A stretch of DNA of 64,000 nt from an uncultured Sphingomonadaceae bacterium (GCA_947493325.1 CANLQI010000001.1:181001-245000); one strand, 5' to 3'; positions 1 to 9,323 are shown, counted from the stretch's first letter. The notes: generated by a model from the sequence alone, not told the origin. Made by a program: numbers and translations.

Positions 1-2
1 GC

Positions 3-65
3 GACATTATCTCTGCACCCGAAGGCGACGGCCAAAATGCTCAGACCGCCATTCCGGACGGTTAA
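3..65 (+). CDS. C-terminal end of an upstream gene (partial)
   Basis: An open frame enters from the left edge and ends at TAA, giving about 20 residues (ending AQTAIPDG). A strong hairpin terminator follows 26 bases later, as expected at the end of a rightward gene. Too little is present to name the product, and the choice of frame rests only on the stop lying just before the terminator. Confidence 0.4.
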   Translation, partial: DIISAPEGDGQNAQTAIPDG

Positions 66-91
66 GAACGCTAAAACAGATAGTCTTAAAT

Positions 92-122
92 AAAAAGCGC
101 GCCCAATCCGGCGCGCTTTTTT
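92..122. terminator. Bidirectional intrinsic terminator
   Basis: The arms AAAAAGCGCGCC and GGCGCGCTTTTT are perfect complements around a six-base loop, with T runs on either strand. It lies between the stop of the rightward partial gene and the stop of the leftward gene at 139, so it can serve both. Confidence 0.9.
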
Positions 123-138
123 GTGACTCGCGGTCAGC

Positions 139-606
139 TCAAGAGCATTTTATCAAGGTGAGCTCTTCTGCGCCGATTTTTTTAGTCATCTGTCCCGAAT
201 CATCAATCGATACTGTACTGCTATACATTTCCGGTGTTTCCAGCTTTGTCCAGACTTCCCCGTTGTCGGGATTATCCGACATCTGGCGCGTGATGGTTTC
301 GGTCAGCGTTTCGCCGTCAATGACCCATGTGCCATCCGCTCCAAACGTTGCCATTGTACCATCAGCATTATATTTCCAGATATCATCAGTTTCGCAATTG
401 CTGGCTTCAGGGGCCCACGTACCTGTTAGCATCGCGCTGGTAATGGATGGCGCATCGGGTTCGGTTTTCACGGGTTGTTCCACCGGTGGTGCCTGCGGAG
501 GCGCGGTGACAACAGCATCATCTGTTTTCTGGTTATTCAGATATAGTATTATGCCGCCGATAAGCGCTGCTATAACCAGCAGTAAAATCAGAATTTTTGC
601 TTTCAT
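139..606 (-). CDS. Membrane-anchored lipocalin-like protein of unknown function
   Basis: A 155-residue protein with a hydrophobic N-terminal segment (about residues 4-22), a proline-rich linker (about 34-52) and a small beta-rich domain beginning [12 protein letters not shown]. The GTW opening and alternating short strands resemble lipocalin-like periplasmic domains, but I cannot place it in a named family. Two cysteines, one near residue 71 and one next to the C-terminus, could form a disulfide in the periplasm. Its ATG overlaps the dxs stop in an ATGA arrangement, so it is probably translated together with dxs. Transcription ends at the hairpin at 92-122. Confidence 0.7.
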   Translation of the reverse strand: MKAKILILLLVIAALIGGIILYLNNQKTDDAVVTAPPQAPPVEQPVKTEPDAPSITSAMLTGTWAPEASNCETDDIWKYNADGTMATFGADGTWVIDGETLTETITRQMSDNPDNGEVWTKLETPEMYSSTVSIDDSGQMTKKIGAEELTLIKCS

Positions 607-2546
607 GCCCGTACGCCTGCTTCGCTCACCCCGCTGCTATTGTGACGCAGTGCCTTAAGCACTGTCTCTACAATAGCTTCGCTGTCGAGACCCGCTTCGG
701 CATATTGTTTGTCGGGATTGTCCTGATCCTGGAAACGGTCGGGCAGGCGCATGGTGCGGATTTTCAGGCCCGCGTCCATCAAGCCGGTGTCGCTGGCCAT
801 GGTCAGAACATGTGCGCCGAGGCCGCCGATCGCAGCTTCCTCGATGGTCACACATACTTCGTGCGTGGTGAGGAGCTTGCGAATCAACTCTTCGTCAAGC
901 GGTTTGGCGAAACGCAGGTCTGCAACAGTGGTGCTGAGCCCCTTTGCGTCGAGTTCATCAGCGGCTTTCAATGCCTCACCTAAACGCGTGCCAAGCGATA
1001 GAATAGCGACCTTGCTGCCCTCGCGTACGATGCGGCCTTTACCGATTTCAAGCTGCTGCGGCGTCTCGGGCAATTCCACGCCTGTGCCGCCGCCGCGCGG
1101 ATAGCGGAATGCAATCGGCCCGCTGTCATGCAGCGCCGCCGTATAGGTCATATGCACCAGTTCTGCCTCATCCGCTGCAGCCATCACCACGAAATTTGGG
1201 AGAGTGGAAAGGTAGGTGACATCGAACGACCCAGCGTGGGTGGAACCATCCGCCCCGACCAGTCCGGCCCGGTCAATGGCGAAGCGCACGGGCAGATTCT
1301 GAATCGCCACATCGTGCACCACCTGGTCATAGGCGCGTTGCAGAAACGTCGAGTAAATGGCCGCGAAAGGCCGCATGCCCTGTGCGGCGAGGCCGGCAGC
1401 AAACGTCACGCCGTGCTGTTCAGCAATCCCGACATCGAACGCGCGGTCGGGATGCGCTTTCGCAAATTTATCAACGCCTGTGCCCGATGGCATCGCGGCT
1501 GTAATCGCGCAGATTTTGGGGTCGGTCTCCGCCAGCTTTGCCAGCGTTTCACCAAATACATTTTGATATGCGGGCGGACCGCCGCCCGGCCCCTTGTCCT
1601 GCTTGCCAGTGACCACATCAAATTTGGCAACGCCGTGATATTTGTCGGCGGATTCCTCGGCAAAGCTGTATCCTTTGCCCTTTTCAGTAACGACATGGAT
1701 CAATATCGGGCCTTCTTCGGCATCGCGCACATTTTCGAGCACGGGAATCAGGTGTTCCAGATTGTGACCGTCTATCGGGCCGACATAATAAAAGCCGAGC
1801 TGTTCGAACAATGTGCCGCCGGTTGCCATACCGCGGGCATATTCTTCCGCTTTTTCCGCAACATTATGGACGCGGCGTGATAGCTTTGATGCGACCTTGC
1901 TCGCCATGGAGCGCAGGCCCATATATTCGGAAGACGACACGGCGCGCGCCAGATAAGCGGACAAGCCGCCCACCGGCGGCGCGATCGACATGTCATTGTC
2001 GTTGAGTATGACGATGAGGCGATTGCCTGCCTGCTCGGCATTGTTCATCGCTTCATAGGCCATGCCCGCGCTCATCGCGCCGTCGCCGATCACGGCGATC
2101 GCCTTGCCGGGCTTATCATTCAGCTTGTTGGCAACCGCAAAGCCAAGGGCTGCGGAGATGGAGGTCGAGCTGTGCGCCGCGCCGAAAGGGTCATATTCGC
2201 TCTCGCTGCGTTTGGTGAAGCCGGACAGCCCGCCGCCCTTGCGGAGTGTGCGAATACGGTCGCGGCGTCCGGTCAGAATTTTATGCGGATAGCATTGGTG
2301 GCCGACGTCAAACACCAACCGGTCTTCGGGGGTGTTGAACACATAATGGATCGCTGCCGTCAGCTCGACTACGCCCAAGCCAGACCCCAGATGCCCGCCG
2401 GTCGTCCCAACCGCGCTGATGACCTCGGCGCGCAGTTCGTCGGAGAGCTGGCGCAATTGTTCGGGCTTCAGCTTGCGCAGGTCTGCGGGAACGTCGACTG
2501 TGTCGAGCAGGGGTGTTTCGGGATCGGCCACGGGGGGGTTTGTCAT
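603..2546 (-). CDS. dxs: 1-deoxy-D-xylulose-5-phosphate synthase
   Basis: This enzyme condenses pyruvate with glyceraldehyde 3-phosphate, the first step of the MEP isoprenoid pathway, and also feeds thiamine and pyridoxal synthesis. The thiamine diphosphate motif [16 protein letters not shown] lies near residue 155, the central [10 protein letters not shown] segment follows, and the transketolase pyrimidine-binding part carries [15 protein letters not shown]. At 647 residues it has the usual length. The ORF track starts five codons earlier, but GAGGAAG sits six bases before the internal ATG at 2546 (MTNPPV), so I chose that start. The gene overlaps its downstream partner by four bases. Confidence 0.96.
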   Translation of the reverse strand: MTNPPVADPETPLLDTVDVPADLRKLKPEQLRQLSDELRAEVISAVGTTGGHLGSGLGVVELTAAIHYVFNTPEDRLVFDVGHQCYPHKILTGRRDRIRTLRKGGGLSGFTKRSESEYDPFGAAHSSTSISAALGFAVANKLNDKPGKAIAVIGDGAMSAGMAYEAMNNAEQAGNRLIVILNDNDMSIAPPVGGLSAYLARAVSSSEYMGLRSMASKVASKLSRRVHNVAEKAEEYARGMATGGTLFEQLGFYYVGPIDGHNLEHLIPVLENVRDAEEGPILIHVVTEKGKGYSFAEESADKYHGVAKFDVVTGKQDKGPGGGPPAYQNVFGETLAKLAETDPKICAITAAMPSGTGVDKFAKAHPDRAFDVGIAEQHGVTFAAGLAAQGMRPFAAIYSTFLQRAYDQVVHDVAIQNLPVRFAIDRAGLVGADGSTHAGSFDVTYLSTLPNFVVMAAADEAELVHMTYTAALHDSGPIAFRYPRGGGTGVELPETPQQLEIGKGRIVREGSKVAILSLGTRLGEALKAADELDAKGLSTTVADLRFAKPLDEELIRKLLTTHEVCVTIEEAAIGGLGAHVLTMASDTGLMDAGLKIRTMRLPDRFQDQDNPDKQYAEAGLDSEAIVETVLKALRHNSSGVSEAGVRA

Positions 2547-2770
2547 ATATGTCTTCCTCAACTTTACGACACTTTACGCGCAAAAACGCGCGGTGTCGAT
2601 GATATTGGAAGAATTATGAACAGCGATGGAACGAGATATATGCGCGGTGAAGTGAGATTTGTTCCGGCAACTGTCTACTCACACTCCCATCTCCGCTCAG
2701 GCTGAGTCTGTCGAAGCCTCGTGCCACCACCCTACGACAGGTCCGTATATGTTCTGGGTTGGTGATTGCC
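2547..2770. other. Intergenic region between dxs and the Fur-family gene
   Basis: It should contain the dxs promoter, although no clear sigma-70 match stands out. Around 2696-2718 it carries one copy of the short repeat GCTGAGTCTGTCGAAGCC, the inverse of the GCTTCGACAGGCTCAGC motif near 24027. Confidence 0.5.
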
Positions 2771-3229
2771 TCAATCACAGTCCCCGCATTTGCCGCGGAC
2801 CTCGATAACCGGGCGGACATCGCCAAAGCCGGCTTTCTGTGCGGCATTACGGACACTGCCCGATAGCGCATCGTCATCCAGATGTGTCGCACTGCCGCAT
2901 TCATCGCAGAGCAGGAATATGCAGTCATGCAGGCAACCGGGGTGCGAATTGGCGATATAGGCATTGGCGCTTTCGACGCGCCGTGCGAGGTTGGTTTTCA
3001 CGAACAGGTCGAGAATCCGGTACACACTATTGGGCGCGACCCGTTTGCCGCGCAATTCGCTGACCCGCTCGGCTATATCATAGGCAGACGCGGGTTTCCT
3101 TACCTCGGCCAGGGCACCGAAAATGGCCGAACGCATATCGGTCCACTGCTCGCCCGCCTGTTCCAGAGTGGATTTCGCGGCGTTCGTCAGGTCGTTGCCC
3201 GCATGTTCATGATGATGATGTGCTGCCAT
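2771..3229 (-). CDS. zur: Fur-family metal-responsive repressor, probably Zur
   Basis: A 152-residue Fur-fold regulator. The N-terminus is rich in histidine (HHHHEH), followed by the winged helix (SAYDIAERVSELRGKRVAPNSVYRIL, about residues 47-72). Two CxxC pairs, CDEC and the C-terminal CGDC, form the structural zinc site typical of Fur/Zur proteins. The sequence resembles Zur more than Fur or Mur, so it probably represses zinc uptake genes when zinc is plentiful. No zinc transporter lies beside it. The stop is 225 bases upstream of dxs, so the genes need not share a transcript. The subfamily assignment is inferred. Confidence 0.75.
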   Translation of the reverse strand: MAAHHHHEHAGNDLTNAAKSTLEQAGEQWTDMRSAIFGALAEVRKPASAYDIAERVSELRGKRVAPNSVYRILDLFVKTNLARRVESANAYIANSHPGCLHDCIFLLCDECGSATHLDDDALSGSVRNAAQKAGFGDVRPVIEVRGKCGDCD

Positions 3230-3266
3230 AGGTTCTATTTAGTGTATGGCGCGGATAAGCGCAAGA

Positions 3267-3965
3267 TCAACCGCGAACCGCCCTGGCTGTATAAAGGCCG
3301 GGGAACACCCGCTTCAGGTTTTGTACCTTGGGCTTGTCCCAGCGCAGGATATAGCCGTGGCGGGGGTTTTTGAACATAAAGTCCTGATGATATTCCTCCG
3401 CCTTGTAGAATTTTTTATAGCCTTCGACCTTTGTCACTATGGGCTGCGACCATATTTTCGCTTCGCCAAGCTGGCTGATGTAGGCGCGCGCCACGCGCAG
3501 CTGCTCTTTGTTCATTGGCACGATGGCATTGCGGTACTGGCTGCCCCGGTCAGGTCCCTGGCGGTTAAGCTGGGTCGGATCGGCGGTGACGGAGAAAAAT
3601 ACCTGCAACAGCTGGTCATAGCGCACGACTTTGGGATCATAGACGACGCGTACCGCCTCAGCATGGCCAGTGTCGCCGCCATTGGTCCTTTTGTAAGTGG
3701 CGGTGGACGCGCTGCCGCCGTGATAGCCCGACACCGCACTTTTCACGCCTTTTACATGGCTGAAAACGCCTTCCACGCCCCAGAAACAGCCGCCCGCGAA
3801 TATGGCGACCTGTAATTTGGCGGGTTCATTTGTCTTTGTTTTGGATGCGGGAAGGATTTTTGCTTTTTCCGCCATGACAGCAGAGGCCGGGGATAAGACG
3901 GTGGCGGAAGCAGCTATGCCCGCGATACCCAGGCCAAGTGCGGCGAGAAGAGCCTTGCCGCGCAT
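3267..3965 (-). CDS. msrA: Peptide-methionine (S)-S-oxide reductase, exported
   Basis: MsrA reduces the S epimer of methionine sulfoxide in proteins. The catalytic cysteine is Cys60 in FAGGCFWGVE, followed by the family motif SGYHGG. At 232 residues the protein is longer than cytosolic MsrA because of an N-terminal hydrophobic segment (LLAALGLGIAGIAAS) ending near ASA, a likely signal peptide that puts the enzyme in the periplasm. Its ATG overlaps the TAA of the small membrane gene upstream by one base (TAATG), so translation of the two is probably coupled. It lies 37 bases from the Fur-family gene start. Confidence 0.94.
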   Translation of the reverse strand: MRGKALLAALGLGIAGIAASATVLSPASAVMAEKAKILPASKTKTNEPAKLQVAIFAGGCFWGVEGVFSHVKGVKSAVSGYHGGSASTATYKRTNGGDTGHAEAVRVVYDPKVVRYDQLLQVFFSVTADPTQLNRQGPDRGSQYRNAIVPMNKEQLRVARAYISQLGEAKIWSQPIVTKVEGYKKFYKAEEYHQDFMFKNPRHGYILRWDKPKVQNLKRVFPGLYTARAVRG

Positions 3966-4120
3966 TAAATCAGCGACTGCATACTGGTGGTTACCTGCGC
4001 CACCTGCTGCACGATTTCGGCGCGCGCTTCTTGCGGTTGCAGAGTGAACAGAAGAACCGCACCAATGGCAAAACCGCCGGTGAAAAGGGCAAATACTTCG
4101 GATTTCAAAAAGCTCATCAT
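3965..4120 (-). CDS. Small single-pass membrane protein upstream of msrA
   Basis: The ORF track gives 107 residues, but the conserved-looking part is the last 50-51, beginning (M)MSFLKSEVFALF. AGGA lies four to seven bases before the two adjacent ATGs, supporting this start. The product has one transmembrane helix (about residues 8-27, FALFTGGFAIGAVLLFTL) and a short polar tail. It ends in a TAATG junction with msrA. I do not recognise a family. The coupling suggests a role with exported MsrA, for instance in anchoring or electron delivery, but this is conjecture. Confidence 0.6.
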   Translation of the reverse strand: MMSFLKSEVFALFTGGFAIGAVLLFTLQPQEARAEIVQQVAQVTTSMQSLI

Positions 4121-4287
4121 CGTCCTGTCTTTCGTAAACCTTATCATTCTATTCGCACCAATGCATGAAACGGTTACATAGGTCCGACAGTTTTTCTTTG
4201 CGCCCCTAAAGACGCGTATATGGCAGGATATGGCTGACCCGATTGTGAATAAGCGCACAGGGAGACGTTCAGCTTGTTTATCCTGCA

Positions 4288-4465
4288 TTCCCCCTTGATG
4301 GGGGAAGGATACGCAGCCTTATCGACGTTAGGAGATTAGGCGCAGTTGGATGGGGGTGAGGGTTCCTCTGGTCTATGTGCCAGACTAAGAGCGCACCCCC
4401 ATCCAGCTACGACTAGGCGGCAAGCCGCCAAGTCTCCACATCCTTCCCCCATCAAGGGGGAAGGG
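4288..4465. repeat. Palindromic element R1, copy A (about 180 bp)
   Basis: Both ends carry CCCCCTTGATGGGGG-type hairpins, and the interior has a second inverted pair around GGATGGGGGTG and CACCCCCATCC. Two more copies lie at 31633-31813 and 43343-43519. This copy is in the opposite orientation to the other two. It fills most of the gap between the aminotransferase stop and the small membrane gene. No open frame is supported. It looks like a non-autonomous palindromic element of the MITE/REP kind. Confidence 0.85.
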
Positions 4466-4469
4466 AAAA

Positions 4470-5675
4470 TCACCGCAACTGTGCGACCGCCTGCTCCAAC
4501 CGCAGCATCGCTTCTTTCAGTTTGTCCATCGACACGGCGTAGCTCACACGGAATGCGGGGCCGTGGCCGAATGCACTGCCGGGAACGACTGCGACATGTG
4601 CGGTTTCGAGGAAATATCGCGCGAGATCCGTATCGCTCTCAATACATGTGCCATCCGGCGCGGTGCGGCCCATCAACCCTTCCGCCTCGGCAAAGGCATA
4701 GAAAGCCCCTTCCGGCAGGCGGCAGCTTACACCGTCCAGTGCGTCCAGCGCAGGCACGATGTAGTTGCGGCGCGCGCGAAACTGGGCGATGCGTTCGCCG
4801 AGAAAATCTTGCGCTCCTTCCAGCGCGGCGACGGCTGCGGCCTGGCTGACCGAACTGGGGTTGGAGGTCGATTGCGATTGCAACCTGGCCATCGCGCCGA
4901 TCAGCCATTCAGGCCCTGTCGCATAGCCGATGCGAAAACCGGTCATTGCATAGGCTTTCGACACGCCGTTCATGGTGAGAATGCGGTCTGCAAGATCCGG
5001 CCGCACTGCGGCCATCGTCGCAAAAGGCGCGTCGTCATAGCGGATATGTTCGTAAATATCGTCGCTCAGCACCATTATGTGGGGATGCCGTGACAGTATG
5101 TTGCCAAGCGCCTCTAGCTCGTCGGCGCTGTAAACACTGCCTGTCGGATTACCGGGAGAGTTTAATATCAGCCAGCGGGTCTGCGGCGTGATTGCGGCGC
5201 TGAGCGTGTCGGCGGCCAGTTTATAGGAAGCCGCCGCAATGGTCGGTACAATCACGGGCATGGCACCGGCAAGCCGCACAATTTCGGGATAGCTGACCCA
5301 ATAAGGCGCGGGAATAATCACCTCGTCACCGGGGTCAAGCGTCGCCATTAGCGCATTAAAAATACTATGCTTGCCGCCGCAGTTTACGGAGATTTGGGAA
5401 GAGCTGACATGCAAGTCATTGTCGCGCGCGAACTTTGCGGTGATGGCAGCTTTCAGCTCGGGCGTACCGTCGATGGCGGTATAGCCTGTCTGCCCGTCCC
5501 GCATGGCCCGCGACGCGGCCTCGATTATGTGATCCGGCACGCCCTGATCGGGCTCACCCACGGACAATCCGATAATATCGATCCCATCCGCCCGCATCCG
5601 CCGCGCCGTGTCGGTAATGACGCTGGTGGCGGACGGACCGATACGCGATATGGCAGCGGATAGCTTCTTCTTCAT
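4470..5675 (-). CDS. Aspartate aminotransferase (class I, AAT-Ib type)
   Basis: A 401-residue PLP enzyme moving amino groups between aspartate or related amino acids and 2-oxoglutarate. The fold type I landmarks are NPTG at about 176-179, SDDIYEH near 204, and the Schiff-base lysine Lys240 in NGVSKAYAMTGFRIGY. The substrate-carboxylate arginine lies in the C-terminal FRVSYA segment. The sequence matches prokaryotic Ib-type aspartate (or aspartate/prephenate) aminotransferases. The neighbouring pabB-pabC gene and phhA give the locus an aromatic amino acid flavour, so prephenate or aromatic substrates are possible. The start overlaps the pabB-pabC stop by ATGA. Confidence 0.9.
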   Translation of the reverse strand: MKKKLSAAISRIGPSATSVITDTARRMRADGIDIIGLSVGEPDQGVPDHIIEAASRAMRDGQTGYTAIDGTPELKAAITAKFARDNDLHVSSSQISVNCGGKHSIFNALMATLDPGDEVIIPAPYWVSYPEIVRLAGAMPVIVPTIAAASYKLAADTLSAAITPQTRWLILNSPGNPTGSVYSADELEALGNILSRHPHIMVLSDDIYEHIRYDDAPFATMAAVRPDLADRILTMNGVSKAYAMTGFRIGYATGPEWLIGAMARLQSQSTSNPSSVSQAAAVAALEGAQDFLGERIAQFRARRNYIVPALDALDGVSCRLPEGAFYAFAEAEGLMGRTAPDGTCIESDTDLARYFLETAHVAVVPGSAFGHGPAFRVSYAVSMDKLKEAMLRLEQAVAQLR

Positions 5676-7453
5676 AAGATCAGCTTCGCGGCCATCAATC
5701 CGCGCACGCTGTTGCCGATATAAAAACCGCCCGCCAGGTCATCGCGCGTCAGCACGGCTTCACGCGCGCTGCCACTTTCCAGCATTTCGCCGCGCAATAC
5801 GCCGGGAAGCAGGCCGAGTTCCAGCGGCGGGGTGTGATAGCCCGCATCATTATCACCGACAAAGATATGCGTGAAGCTGCCCTCTGTCAGTCTGCCTTCA
5901 GGATCAGTGAAAATCACTTCATCGGCGCCAGATTCTGCTTTGGCGGAAAGGCGGGCGTCGTCATAAAAGGCGCGGGCCGTTGTTTTGTGACGCAGGCGAA
6001 AATCGCCGGCAGGGACGGGCAGCGGCATGATTGCAACTTTGGCGGGACCTGTCATGGCAGCGGGCAGGGGCTGTATTTCAACCGCCAGCGTACCTGCTTT
6101 GCTCAGCAACAACCGCAGTTTTGCGGGATTCAGGATATGGGAACAGGCGGCCGTTATCCGCGTCCGTGCTGTATCCTGATCAAATGGAAATCCCAATTCC
6201 GCCGCGCTTGCCTGCATCCGGGCGAGATGCGCATTAAGACGTGCAATGCCTTTGGCGGGGACAAAACCCATCGTCTCGATCAGGTCGAACTGCCGCATAT
6301 TGTCTGTCACAAAAGCCCCTTTAAGAGCGCACTCACGCCATTCGCCCATGACGTTGCTATCTGCCACAATTGCGCCGCCCAGACCCATTGTGGCGGTTTT
6401 TTCGGCAGTGTCCAGATGCAGTGTGCGGATCGCCACATTAAATGCGGCATCGCCGTCTGCATCGATCCGCCCCATTGACCCGCAATAGGGACCGCGCGGC
6501 CTTGGTTCGAGCGCCTGCAATATCTCCATCGCCCGGATTTTGGGAGTGCCTGTAATCGACCCGCATGGATAAATGGCGCGCAGGATGTCGGCGATGGTTC
6601 TGTTTTCCGCCAATTGCGCTTTTACGGTCGATGTCATCTGGTGGACAGTGGGATAGCTTTCGATGGCGAACAGGTGCGGCACATGCACGCTGCCCGGTTT
6701 CGCCACGCGGGAGATGTCATTGCGGAGCAGATCGACAATCATCAGGTTTTCCGCGCGGTCCTTTTCGCTGGTTTGCAGCTTGCTGGCCGCCTGCGCATCG
6801 GCTTTCGGGTCGCTCTGGCGTGCCACGGTCCCTTTCATCGGCCGTGCGGTGATTTCGCCTTTGTAGCATGTGAAGAAAAGTTCGGGCGAAAAGCTCAGTA
6901 GCCAGTCCTGCCCATCATAGATCACCCCGCCATAGCCTGCGCGGGCATGCGCACGGATATCGGCATAGATCGCCAATGGCTCGCCCGCATATTGGCCCGT
7001 GAGTTTATAAGTCAAATTGGCCTGATAGATATCGCCCGCACGGATCGCCTGCTGAATCGCGTTATAGGCGCTGTGATAGGCGGGAAAGTCGATATCGGGT
7101 GCGGCGTTATAGAGCGCGCTGTCTCGGCTGCGCTGTGCCTCCAGCCAGTGCGGCACATCATCGGGGGCAAGGGAGTGATAGTCTTCAAATAGGCCAAACC
7201 AGCACAATGGTTTGCCATTATCCGGCAACAGCGGCGCCAGTTTTGGCTCCAGGGCATAGCCCGCTTCATAGCTGAAATATCCGGCGGCATGCAGGCCTTG
7301 TGCCTGGGCTGCGTCCAGTTCTTCCATGGCGGCGTGTAATCCCGCCGTATCATGGGCGGTAATAATGCGGACTGGTTTTTCGTACAGCCGTGCATCCGAT
7401 GCACCATGCATACGCGCATCGTCGAGTAACACGAAGGGAGCATTTTGCATCAA
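5672..7453 (-). CDS. pabB: Fused aminodeoxychorismate synthase component I and aminodeoxychorismate lyase (PabB-PabC)
   Basis: A 593-residue fusion for p-aminobenzoate synthesis in the folate pathway. The N-terminal two thirds is the chorismate-binding enzyme, with PCGSITGTPKIRAMEIL and the preceding TSTVKAQL segment. The C-terminal part (from about residue 395) is a class IV PLP aminotransferase domain, with the lysine in HKTTAR and EGSFTHIF. The first domain makes 4-amino-4-deoxychorismate and the second removes pyruvate. No glutamine amidotransferase (PabA) lies in the window. The stop overlaps the aminotransferase start by ATGA, so the two are probably one transcript. Confidence 0.93.
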   Translation of the reverse strand: MMQNAPFVLLDDARMHGASDARLYEKPVRIITAHDTAGLHAAMEELDAAQAQGLHAAGYFSYEAGYALEPKLAPLLPDNGKPLCWFGLFEDYHSLAPDDVPHWLEAQRSRDSALYNAAPDIDFPAYHSAYNAIQQAIRAGDIYQANLTYKLTGQYAGEPLAIYADIRAHARAGYGGVIYDGQDWLLSFSPELFFTCYKGEITARPMKGTVARQSDPKADAQAASKLQTSEKDRAENLMIVDLLRNDISRVAKPGSVHVPHLFAIESYPTVHQMTSTVKAQLAENRTIADILRAIYPCGSITGTPKIRAMEILQALEPRPRGPYCGSMGRIDADGDAAFNVAIRTLHLDTAEKTATMGLGGAIVADSNVMGEWRECALKGAFVTDNMRQFDLIETMGFVPAKGIARLNAHLARMQASAAELGFPFDQDTARTRITAACSHILNPAKLRLLLSKAGTLAVEIQPLPAAMTGPAKVAIMPLPVPAGDFRLRHKTTARAFYDDARLSAKAESGADEVIFTDPEGRLTEGSFTHIFVGDNDAGYHTPPLELGLLPGVLRGEMLESGSAREAVLTRDDLAGGFYIGNSVRGLMAAKLIL

Positions 7454-7535
7454 TTGTGCTCCTGCGAAAGCAGGAGCCTAGGGCGGCGTACTTTTTTGCC
7501 GCACAGGATTCCTGCTTTCGCAGGAATACATATTA
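7454..7535. repeat. Short stem-loop repeats (TCCTGCGAAAGCAGGA type)
   Basis: Two copies of a small palindrome, TCCTGCGAAAGCAGGA and ATTCCTGCTTTCGCAGGAAT, stand in inverted orientation between phhA and pabB-pabC. Related hairpins occur at 48517-48544 and 55860-55925. The first sits directly upstream of the pabB-pabC start. Confidence 0.7.
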
Positions 7536-7584
7536 TTACCGATAAAACTGGGGCGAAGCAGAACATGCCCCTGCTTATAAAGCG

Positions 7585-8529
7585 TTACACTGGCTCCGCA
7601 AGCGACGCTGCACCACCGCGCAGCGCATATTCCTGTGTGCCCTTGTGATAGACCTTGTCGTCTGGCAGAACCGCGCTGTTGGCATAGGTAAAGCCGGGAT
7701 CGAGAGCTTCGTACAGATCGTTGAAATCGCGGTCGACGGTCATCGCGAACAGTTCTTCAAAACTGTCGATCACGAAATAGGTCGGCTGCAGGTCGGAAAT
7801 CACATAATCGGTGCGCACCACGCGGTCGACATCCAGGTGGATGCGGTTGGGTGATTTTGCCTCGACAGCGAATACGGCTTCAGTGGGGCCGGACAATATG
7901 CCCGCGCCATAGGATTTGATGCCGTCCGCTTCGTTGATCAGGCCGAATTCGACCGTGTACCAGTACAGCGCGCTGAGTGCTTTCAGCCGGTTGTATTTGA
8001 GCGCTTTCCATCCGGCACGGCCATAAGCTTCCATATAATCGGCAAATACAGGATCGGTGAGCAGTGGCACATGGCCGAACACGTCATGAAAGACATCGGG
8101 CTCCTGAATATAGTCGAATGTTTCACGGGTGCGGATAAAATTGCCCGCCGGGAAACGGCGATTGGCGAGGTGCCAGAAAAACACATGGTCGGGGATCAGC
8201 ATAGGTACAGGCACAACTTCCCAGCCGGTAATGGCTGACAGTTCCTCACTCATTTCCCCAAAATCAGGAACGCCGCCTTTGCCCAGATCGAGCCGTTTCA
8301 ATCCTTCGATAAAGGTGGTGGCGGCCCGGCCCGGCAATATGTCCATCTGCCGCTGGAACAGATCGTCCCAGATATGGTGGTCCTCGGCCGTATAGACGCG
8401 CTGCTGCGGCTCCAGCCAATCAGGCCCGACATGGTCCGGCTTGGCGAGCGGTGCGGTAAATGTATCTGCCGGAAGCTCCGGAATGGTTTCGAATCCGGAG
8501 GCGGCTTTTTGTATCAATGTCTGTTCCAT
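7585..8529 (-). CDS. phhA: Phenylalanine 4-monooxygenase
   Basis: This iron- and tetrahydropterin-dependent enzyme converts phenylalanine to tyrosine in the cytoplasm, opening phenylalanine breakdown. The iron ligands lie in HDVFGHVPLL, and the third ligand is the glutamate of YTVEFGLI. The protein is a single catalytic domain without the ACT domain of animal enzymes. I use the internal ATG (MEQTLIQ) at 8529, six codons after the track start, giving 314 residues. An Lrp-family regulator diverges immediately upstream, as in many proteobacteria where it activates phhA in response to phenylalanine or tyrosine. Confidence 0.95.
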   Translation of the reverse strand: MEQTLIQKAASGFETIPELPADTFTAPLAKPDHVGPDWLEPQQRVYTAEDHHIWDDLFQRQMDILPGRAATTFIEGLKRLDLGKGGVPDFGEMSEELSAITGWEVVPVPMLIPDHVFFWHLANRRFPAGNFIRTRETFDYIQEPDVFHDVFGHVPLLTDPVFADYMEAYGRAGWKALKYNRLKALSALYWYTVEFGLINEADGIKSYGAGILSGPTEAVFAVEAKSPNRIHLDVDRVVRTDYVISDLQPTYFVIDSFEELFAMTVDRDFNDLYEALDPGFTYANSAVLPDDKVYHKGTQEYALRGGAASLAEPV

Positions 8530-8644
8530 GGGATGTGTGTATAGCAAATGGCGGCAGGTAAGTCTTTTCTATTTCTTGCCACATAGCCTCCACATAAGGT
8601 AAGATATTCCTCAATATAATAAATAAAGGATGATTTTACCTAAT
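8530..8644. promoter_or_regulatory. Divergent control region of phhA and the Lrp-family gene
   Basis: An AT-rich stretch between two divergent starts. It contains an inverted pair AGGTAA (8597-8602) and TTACCT (8636-8641) around AATATAATAAATAA. Lrp-family proteins bind AT-rich imperfect palindromes, so this is where the regulator most likely acts on both genes. The exact site is inferred. Confidence 0.45.
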
Positions 8645-9103
8645 ATGAATATTTTAGAGGAAGATACCAAAATCCTGCGCGTGTTACAGGAAGAGGGGCG
8701 CATATCCAATGCGGAGCTTGCGGCAAGGGTGGGTATGTCGGCCAGCCCGTGCTGGCGCCGGGTTCGCAAATTGGAGCGGGAAGGCGTGATCCGCAGCTAT
8801 GCCGCACGGCTCGACCGCCGCGCACTTGGCCTGGACGTCTACGCTTATATCAGTGTGCAGATAGAGGACCATAGCGAGGATATTACGGCGAGTTTCGAGG
8901 ATGCCGCCAAAGCGCTGCCCGAAATCATTGCCTGTCATCAGGTGACGGGCGGTGCAGACTATATGCTCGTGGTTGCGAGCCGTGATCTCGACAGCTTCGC
9001 CGATCTAGCCAACAATAAACTCCGCCGCCTGCCCGGTATCAAGTCAATCAATTCCAGCTTCGTCCTGAAAGATGCCAAGCCGCAGGCAGGATTGCCGGTT
9101 TAG
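8645..9103 (+). CDS. Lrp/AsnC-family transcriptional regulator
   Basis: About 152 residues: an N-terminal helix-turn-helix (ISNAELAARVGMSASPCWRRVRKLEREGVI, about residues 18-47) and a C-terminal RAM ligand-binding domain (YISVQIEDH... HQVTGGADYMLVV). The ATG at 8645 gives the usual family N-terminus (MNILEEDTKILRVL); the track start at 8630 has AAGGA abutting it, which is too close. It is divergent from phhA and probably controls it and itself in response to an aromatic amino acid. Confidence 0.88.
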   Translation: MNILEEDTKILRVLQEEGRISNAELAARVGMSASPCWRRVRKLEREGVIRSYAARLDRRALGLDVYAYISVQIEDHSEDITASFEDAAKALPEIIACHQVTGGADYMLVVASRDLDSFADLANNKLRRLPGIKSINSSFVLKDAKPQAGLPV

Positions 9104-9243
9104 GGAGCAGGGTTGTTTGCAAAATCATCGGCCAGCAGGTCCCGAATTGCCGCTTCCATATGCGCGATAAACAGCTTGAGCCGGCGTGTCTGCCGCCGTG
9201 AGGGCAGGTATTGGCGGTAACGGTGCGCGATTGCGCCATTCAT
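9100..9243 (-). CDS. Possible 47-residue basic protein
   Basis: A short open frame reading MNGAIAHRYRQYLPSRRQ and ending DDFANNPAP, too short for the supplied track. It is rich in arginine and converges on the Lrp gene, its stop overlapping the Lrp stop. The amphipathic stretch LKLFIAHMEAAIRDLLADDF looks protein-like. There is no clear ribosome binding site before the ATG, so it may be chance. Confidence 0.3.
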   Translation of the reverse strand: MNGAIAHRYRQYLPSRRQTRRLKLFIAHMEAAIRDLLADDFANNPAP

Positions 9244-9323
9244 ATGAAACTATTCGCATAATAATATAGGGGTGCCAGTCCGGGCGATGGAGTGCCCGGA
9301 CCGGCATAAAGTCGAAGCGATGC

